Program-made: the position numbers and the translations under genes | Notes under the pieces: model-generated | The model's input: only the letters and a program-made list of their open reading frames with translations | Databases searched by the model: none | What the model was told of the DNA's origin: nothing | In this document: one piece after another, positions 5,671-9,354 of the stretch | Numbering within the stretch: the first letter of the stretch is position 1 | Layout: every line of letters begins with the position of its first letter | NCBI GenBank assembly: GCA_024762735.1 | Contig: JANTGU010000067.1 | Span: 1-9,354 of the forward strand | Length of the DNA stretch: 9,354 nt | Reading direction: 5' to 3' | Source of the DNA: Bacteroidales bacterium | Lineage (GTDB): Bacteria > Bacteroidota > Bacteroidia > Bacteroidales > F082

Positions 5671-6711
5671 ATGAAACTCTATAAGTTAAGCCCCCGTAAT
5701 GTTGCCCTTATTGACGCCCTGTTCGTTACATTGGTGTTTATTGCTGCCTATATTATTATTTCGTTTATTTGGTTTGACTTTAGAGTGGTACCCTTTATAA
5801 TCAGCGCTCCGTTTGTATTTTTCGCCAACTTTTTAATTATCCGTTACTCTTTTAACCATATTATTTTTGACCGGATAAAACTAATTTACAAGGTCATTGG
5901 CCGTTTTCCCAACCAAAAAAAGAAAAAGAAAAAAGGCGCTAATCCACTAGAAACCATTCAGGAAGTAGTTTATCAATGGAGTGAAGACAAAAACAAAGAG
6001 ATTAAGGAGTTAAAACGGATGGCTACCTACCGCCGTGAATTTTTGGGCAACGTATCGCACGAGCTGAAAACTCCAATCTTTAATATACAAGGCTATGTTT
6101 CGACCCTGCTCGACGGGGGACTGGAAGATGACAAGATCAACCGCAGGTTTTTATCAAAAACTGAAAAAAGCATTGAGCGCCTGATAAATATTGTTAACGA
6201 TTTGGAAAGCATTACCAAGTTGGAGTCGGGCGAAGTCAAGCTTAAAGAAAAAGAATTTAACCTTTACGAGCTTGTTGAAGAGGTGGTGGATTTTTTAGAA
6301 ATGAAAGCTCAAAAATCGAATACTACGATAACCATTAAACCCAGGCTACCCGTGCCGTTTGTGGTAAAAGCCGACAAGGAAGCCATCAGGGAAGTGTTGA
6401 TAAACCTGGTTGACAACGCCATAAAGTACGGTGACAAGCACATTAATATCGTCAGAATTAAGCTGTACGACATGGACGAAAAAATCCTCACCGAGGTTAC
6501 CGATAACGGAGTGGGAATTTCGCAAGAGTATTTACCCCGCATTTTCGAGCGCTTTTTCCGTACTGACAAGGGGCGCTCCCGCGACAAGGGCGGCTCAGGA
6601 CTTGGTCTTGCCATCGTGAAGCACATCATCGAGGCACATCGTCAAACCATTACAGCCCGTAGCAACATAGGCGAGGGCACCACCTTTTCGTTTACACTGC
6701 AAAAAGCATAA
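5671..6711 (+). CDS. PhoR-like membrane sensor histidine kinase
   Basis: A 346-residue inner-membrane kinase, presumed partner of the preceding regulator. Two transmembrane helices (about 13-33 and 39-58) are joined by a loop of only a few residues, so there is no periplasmic sensing domain. No clear HAMP or PAS domain follows; instead a short linker contains six consecutive lysines (83-88) and a charged helix (about 94-120). The dimerisation and phospho-acceptor domain holds the H-box FLGNVSHELKTP with His130. The ATPase domain shows the N-box NLVDNAIKYG (Asn245, Asn249), G1 DNGVGI (Asp278), the F-box region IFERFFRTDKGRSRDKGGSG and G2 GSGLGLAIVKHI (about 308-319). All catalytic motifs look intact. 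The signal is unknown; with no extracellular loop it probably senses the membrane, a partner protein or a cytoplasmic cue. Confidence 0.92.
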   Translation: MKLYKLSPRNVALIDALFVTLVFIAAYIIISFIWFDFRVVPFIISAPFVFFANFLIIRYSFNHIIFDRIKLIYKVIGRFPNQKKKKKKGANPLETIQEVVYQWSEDKNKEIKELKRMATYRREFLGNVSHELKTPIFNIQGYVSTLLDGGLEDDKINRRFLSKTEKSIERLINIVNDLESITKLESGEVKLKEKEFNLYELVEEVVDFLEMKAQKSNTTITIKPRLPVPFVVKADKEAIREVLINLVDNAIKYGDKHINIVRIKLYDMDEKILTEVTDNGVGISQEYLPRIFERFFRTDKGRSRDKGGSGLGLAIVKHIIEAHRQTITARSNIGEGTTFSFTLQKA

Positions 6712-6752
6712 AGAGTATTGCCTGCTGTAAAATAATGAGTCCGGCACCTTCG

Positions 6753-6786
6753 TTTACTCTACACACACCAAACTTGTCTATCTTTG
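6753..6786 (+). promoter_or_regulatory. Promoter of the LptF/LptG permease-glycosyltransferase operon
   Basis: TTTA (6753-6756), a 22-bp gap and TATCTTTG (6779-6786) give a perfect TAnnTTTG -7 element with acceptable spacing, and CAC follows as is usual. The start site would be near 6793, giving a leader of about 64 nt before the ATG. It indicates that the permease gene has its own promoter rather than depending only on read-through from the kinase gene 145 bp upstream. Confidence 0.6.
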
Positions 6787-6798
6787 CACAAACTTGTC
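6769..6798. promoter_or_regulatory. Direct repeat CAAACTTGTC x2 bracketing the -7 element (possible operator)
   Basis: Exact copies at 6769-6778 and 6789-6798 are separated by exactly 10 bp, so the two half-sites are 20 bp apart, close to two helical turns. The 10 bp between them contain most of the -7 element. This is the layout expected of a tandem binding site for an OmpR-family regulator acting as repressor, or of a small chance or duplicated segment. Which protein binds, if any, is inference. Confidence 0.4.
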
Positions 6799-6856
6799 AG
6801 GCAGGCACAGTAAAACAAAAAGCCTCAACAGCAAATTAGACAAAAAGTTAGAATAA

Positions 6857-8371
6857 ATGAAAAAGCTATATCAGTACATGCTCCGCTCCTACTTGGGGCC
6901 TTTTCTGTTTACCTTTTTCATCGCGCTGTTTATTTTGCTGATGCAGTTTTTATGGAAATGGATTGACGAATTCGTGGGAAAAGGTTTGGAGTGGGATGTG
7001 ATGACCCGGCTGCTTTTTTACGCTTCCACCACCTTTGTCCCCATGGCGCTCCCGTTGGCCATTCTGCTCTCTTCCATCATGGTTTTTGGAAACATGGGTG
7101 AATACTACGAACTGGTAGCCATCAAGGCTTCGGGCATATCGTTGCGTACCGCCATGAAACCGCTGGTTATTCTTTCCATCGTTATCAGCTTTGGAGCTTT
7201 CCTCTTTTCCAACTACGTGTTGCCGGTTACCAACTTAAAGTTTGGAGCGTTGCTCTACGATGTAAGACAAAAAAAGATGACCTTTAACCTCTCGGAGGGT
7301 ATTTTTTACAACGGCCTCGAAAACTACGTCATCAGGGTTGACAAAAAGGACAAGGACGACAAAACCATTTACGGGGTTTTGATATACAACCATACTTCCC
7401 GGCTGGGAAATGTTGAAGTGGTATCGGCCAAAAAAGGCATCATGGAGCTCACCCCCGACCAAAAAAAGGTGGTCTTTACGTTGTTTGATGGTTACAACTA
7501 CAAGGAAGTGACCAACCAAAAAAAATACCGGATAACCCGCCCGTTTGAGTATGTGAAGTTTAAAAAACAGGTGTTGGTCTTTGATTTGTCGGCCTTTAAA
7601 CTGAACAAAACCAACGAAGATCTTTTTAAAAACCACTACACCATGCTCAACATCCGGCAACTAAACACGGCTATCGACTCGTTAAGCAGCAAACTAACAA
7701 ATCGTCATAAAACTTTTAAGGAATCCTTTATAAAAAAACTGAGTGTAGCAGGACTTCCAAAACCTCCAACCAAAAACAATCATTCCTCGCAGCAGCAAAA
7801 AACAACGGACATCATGTCACTTTTTCCCGATTCTGTGTTACAAGCCGGTGCCAAGCACGAACATCCCGTGTTGGCGGACAACACCTTGTCGGACAGGGCT
7901 AAAATATTGGAATATGCTTTAAAGGAGGCCAGAAACCTGAAAGAAAGCGTGGTTTATTACAGAACAGAAAAGCAGGGAAAAGAGCAGCTCATAACCCGCC
8001 ACGAGGTGGTTTGGCATCAAAAGTTCAAGCTTTCCATAGCCTGCCTGCTGTTCTTTTTCGTGGGGGCACCCCTGGGCGCTATCATCCGAAAAGGAGGGCT
8101 GGGCATGCCGGTGGTGATGTCGGTATTAATTTTTGTAATTTATCATGTTATCTCGATGACCGCCGAAAAAGCGGTTAAAACCGGCGAAATGGATGTTACC
8201 TTCGGCATTTGGCTTTCAACAGCAGTTATCTTACCCCTGGGGCTTTTCTTAACCTGGAAAGCCACTACCGACGCACCCCTGTTGGATATTGAAAGCTGGA
8301 CACAGACCTTTGAAAAATTAACCCTGTCGGGCAAGAAAAAAATCAGAAAAAAGAAACAACTTAACGGTTAA
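6857..8371 (+). CDS. LptF/LptG (YjgP/YjgQ) family LPS export permease
   Basis: A 504-residue inner-membrane protein of the LptB2FG ABC transporter family, which extracts lipopolysaccharide from the inner membrane and passes it to the periplasmic Lpt bridge. The N-terminal half has three transmembrane helices (about 13-33, 53-77, 101-121), including the family's coupling segment 'GNMGEYYELVAIKASGIS'. A periplasmic beta-jellyroll region follows (about 122-250), then a long charged, Gln/Lys-rich stretch (about 255-385) that is extended compared with the E. coli proteins of roughly 360 residues but usual for Bacteroidota members. The C-terminal part contains the family signature 'HQKFKLSIACLLFFFVGAPL' and 'RKGGLGMPVVMSV', with helices at about 391-410, 417-436 and 450-468. 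The C-terminus is very basic (KKKIRKKK). LptF and LptG are paralogues and I cannot tell which this is. The glycosyltransferase gene starts 3 bp after the stop. Confidence 0.88.
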   Translation: MKKLYQYMLRSYLGPFLFTFFIALFILLMQFLWKWIDEFVGKGLEWDVMTRLLFYASTTFVPMALPLAILLSSIMVFGNMGEYYELVAIKASGISLRTAMKPLVILSIVISFGAFLFSNYVLPVTNLKFGALLYDVRQKKMTFNLSEGIFYNGLENYVIRVDKKDKDDKTIYGVLIYNHTSRLGNVEVVSAKKGIMELTPDQKKVVFTLFDGYNYKEVTNQKKYRITRPFEYVKFKKQVLVFDLSAFKLNKTNEDLFKNHYTMLNIRQLNTAIDSLSSKLTNRHKTFKESFIKKLSVAGLPKPPTKNNHSSQQQKTTDIMSLFPDSVLQAGAKHEHPVLADNTLSDRAKILEYALKEARNLKESVVYYRTEKQGKEQLITRHEVVWHQKFKLSIACLLFFFVGAPLGAIIRKGGLGMPVVMSVLIFVIYHVISMTAEKAVKTGEMDVTFGIWLSTAVILPLGLFLTWKATTDAPLLDIESWTQTFEKLTLSGKKKIRKKKQLNG

Positions 8372-8374
8372 CAC

Positions 8375-9354
8375 GTGAAAATACTCTTTGTTTGTAACAA
8401 GTCGCCCTGGCCCCCCAAAGAGGGTGGTCCCATTGCCATGAACAACATCATCGAGGGAATGATTGAGCGTGGGCATCAGGTTAAGGTACTGGCTGCCATC
8501 ACCAACAAATATACCATCTCGATCGAGGAAGTCCCGAAAGAATACCGTGAAAAGACCCGCCTCGAACTGGCCTATATCAACCTTAAGGTAAAACCCGTGG
8601 CCGCGTTCCTAAACCTCTTCACGGGCAAATCGTATCACGTTGAGCGGTTTATCTCAAAAGATTTTGAACGAAAGCTAACGGCCATTCTGCAAAAAGAAAC
8701 CTTTGATATCGTTCAGGTCGAGATGCTTTACATGTCACCTTACCTAAAAATTATCAGGAAATTTTCAAAGGCGAAAGTCGTGCTAAGAGCACACAACATC
8801 GAACACCTTATCTGGAAAAGAGTGGCTATCGAAGAGCAAAATATTGCCAAAAAACTATACCTGCGTCATCTGGCAACCACGCTTGAAAATTATGAAAAAA
8901 GTATTTTAAACCAATACGATGGCATTGTACCCATCACCAAAAAAGATGCCCGGTTTTTTTCTAACGAAACAGATGTGCCCGTGGAAGCGGTATCCTTTGG
9001 AATTAACTTCGACAAAATTCCTTTTCAATCGGAATCCAAATCCGAACATGCACTTTTTCATATTGGTTCGATGAACTGGATTCCCAACATTGAAGGGATT
9101 AAATGGTTTTTGAATGAGGTGTGGCCTGATGTGGTGGATAGCTTCCCAACGTTAAAACTCTATCTCGCCGGCCGCGAAACCCCCGACTGGCTTAAGAAGT
9201 CTGAAATACCCAACGTGGAGGTAGTTGGAGAGGTTCCTGATGCCTTCGAATTCATGGCCTCAAAAACCATGCTGATAGCCCCGCTTTTTTCGGGGAGCGG
9301 CATCAGGATAAAGATTATTGAAAGCATGGCCATGGGTAAAGCGGTGATTGCCAC
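8375..9354 (+). CDS. GT-B glycosyltransferase, family 4-like (3' end beyond window)
   Basis: A start of GTG at 8375, 3 bp after the permease stop, opens a frame of 326 codons that runs off the right edge; no better ATG gives an intact N-terminus. Residues 1-20 (MKILFVCNKSPWPPKEGGPI) are a typical first beta-strand with a glycine-rich loop. Further GT-B hallmarks are 'FDIVQVEMLYMSPYL' (110-124), RAHNIEHLIWKR (138-149), the switch to the C-terminal Rossmann fold at 'ALFHIGSMNWIPNIEGIKWF' (226-245), LYLAGRE (262-268), 'VEVVGEVPDAFEFM' (281-294) and 'PLFSGSGIRIKIIESMAMGK' (303-322). Glu316 matches the second Glu of the EX7E motif; the first is Ser308, which is common in the GSGxRxKxxE subfamily. 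It likely transfers a sugar from a nucleotide donor in the cytoplasm to a lipid-linked or envelope glycan. Donor and acceptor cannot be inferred. Confidence 0.85.
   Translation, partial: MKILFVCNKSPWPPKEGGPIAMNNIIEGMIERGHQVKVLAAITNKYTISIEEVPKEYREKTRLELAYINLKVKPVAAFLNLFTGKSYHVERFISKDFERKLTAILQKETFDIVQVEMLYMSPYLKIIRKFSKAKVVLRAHNIEHLIWKRVAIEEQNIAKKLYLRHLATTLENYEKSILNQYDGIVPITKKDARFFSNETDVPVEAVSFGINFDKIPFQSESKSEHALFHIGSMNWIPNIEGIKWFLNEVWPDVVDSFPTLKLYLAGRETPDWLKKSEIPNVEVVGEVPDAFEFMASKTMLIAPLFSGSGIRIKIIESMAMGKAVIA

Noticed and set aside
5915..5934. Frameshift in the A-rich run of the sensor kinase gene
   Set aside because: The frame is intact through the run and all downstream kinase motifs are in register.
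6712..6856. Riboswitch or small gene between the kinase and permease genes
   Set aside because: The 145-bp gap is explained by a promoter and a leader of about 64 nt; I see no stable multi-stem fold or reading frame of note.

Overview
The window looks like a chromosomal segment from a member of the Bacteroidota, probably class Bacteroidia. The clues are: Bacteroidota-type -7 elements (TAnnTTTG) with AT-rich leaders and few Shine-Dalgarno sites; signal peptides ending in AQ; a DUF2141 protein; a PorT-type outer-membrane beta-barrel; a response regulator with an 'FLTARSEDYSQ' signature that I associate with this phylum; and a YadA-head/S74 surface protein with an N-terminal module often seen in the phylum. 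No tRNA, rRNA, insertion sequence, CRISPR array or phage core gene is visible.

Layout. 1-212 (minus): start of a secreted DUF2141 protein, cut by the window edge. 213-502: divergent intergenic region with two candidate -7 elements and an intrinsic-terminator-like hairpin. 503-3628 (plus): a 1041-residue secreted protein with about 44 head repeats of 16-17 residues, a C-terminal intramolecular chaperone (S74) domain and a terminal coiled coil. 3629-4213: gene-free and unusually rich in repeats (a palindrome with a short tandem array, a terminator, a 17-bp-stem hairpin made of 9-mers, and a degenerate CAAATNACG array). 4214-4834 (minus): outer-membrane beta-barrel protein, divergent from the next block. 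4978-6711 (plus): response regulator and sensor kinase, 3 bp apart. 6857-8371 (plus): LptF/LptG-family LPS-export permease with its own promoter. 8375-9354 (plus): GTG-started glycosyltransferase, 3 bp after the permease and running off the right edge.

The right half is a cell-envelope neighbourhood: a PhoB/PhoR-type two-component system, an LPS transporter subunit and a glycosyltransferase. A direct repeat (CAAACTTGTC twice, 20 bp apart) brackets the -7 element of the permease operon and is a reasonable candidate operator, possibly for the adjacent OmpR-family regulator. The left half is dominated by the repeat-rich surface protein. It has a leader peptide but neither a YadA beta-barrel anchor nor a recognisable type IX secretion C-terminal domain, so its route to the surface and the consequence of S74 self-cleavage are the main open questions. 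No complete novel defence or mobile system is evident.
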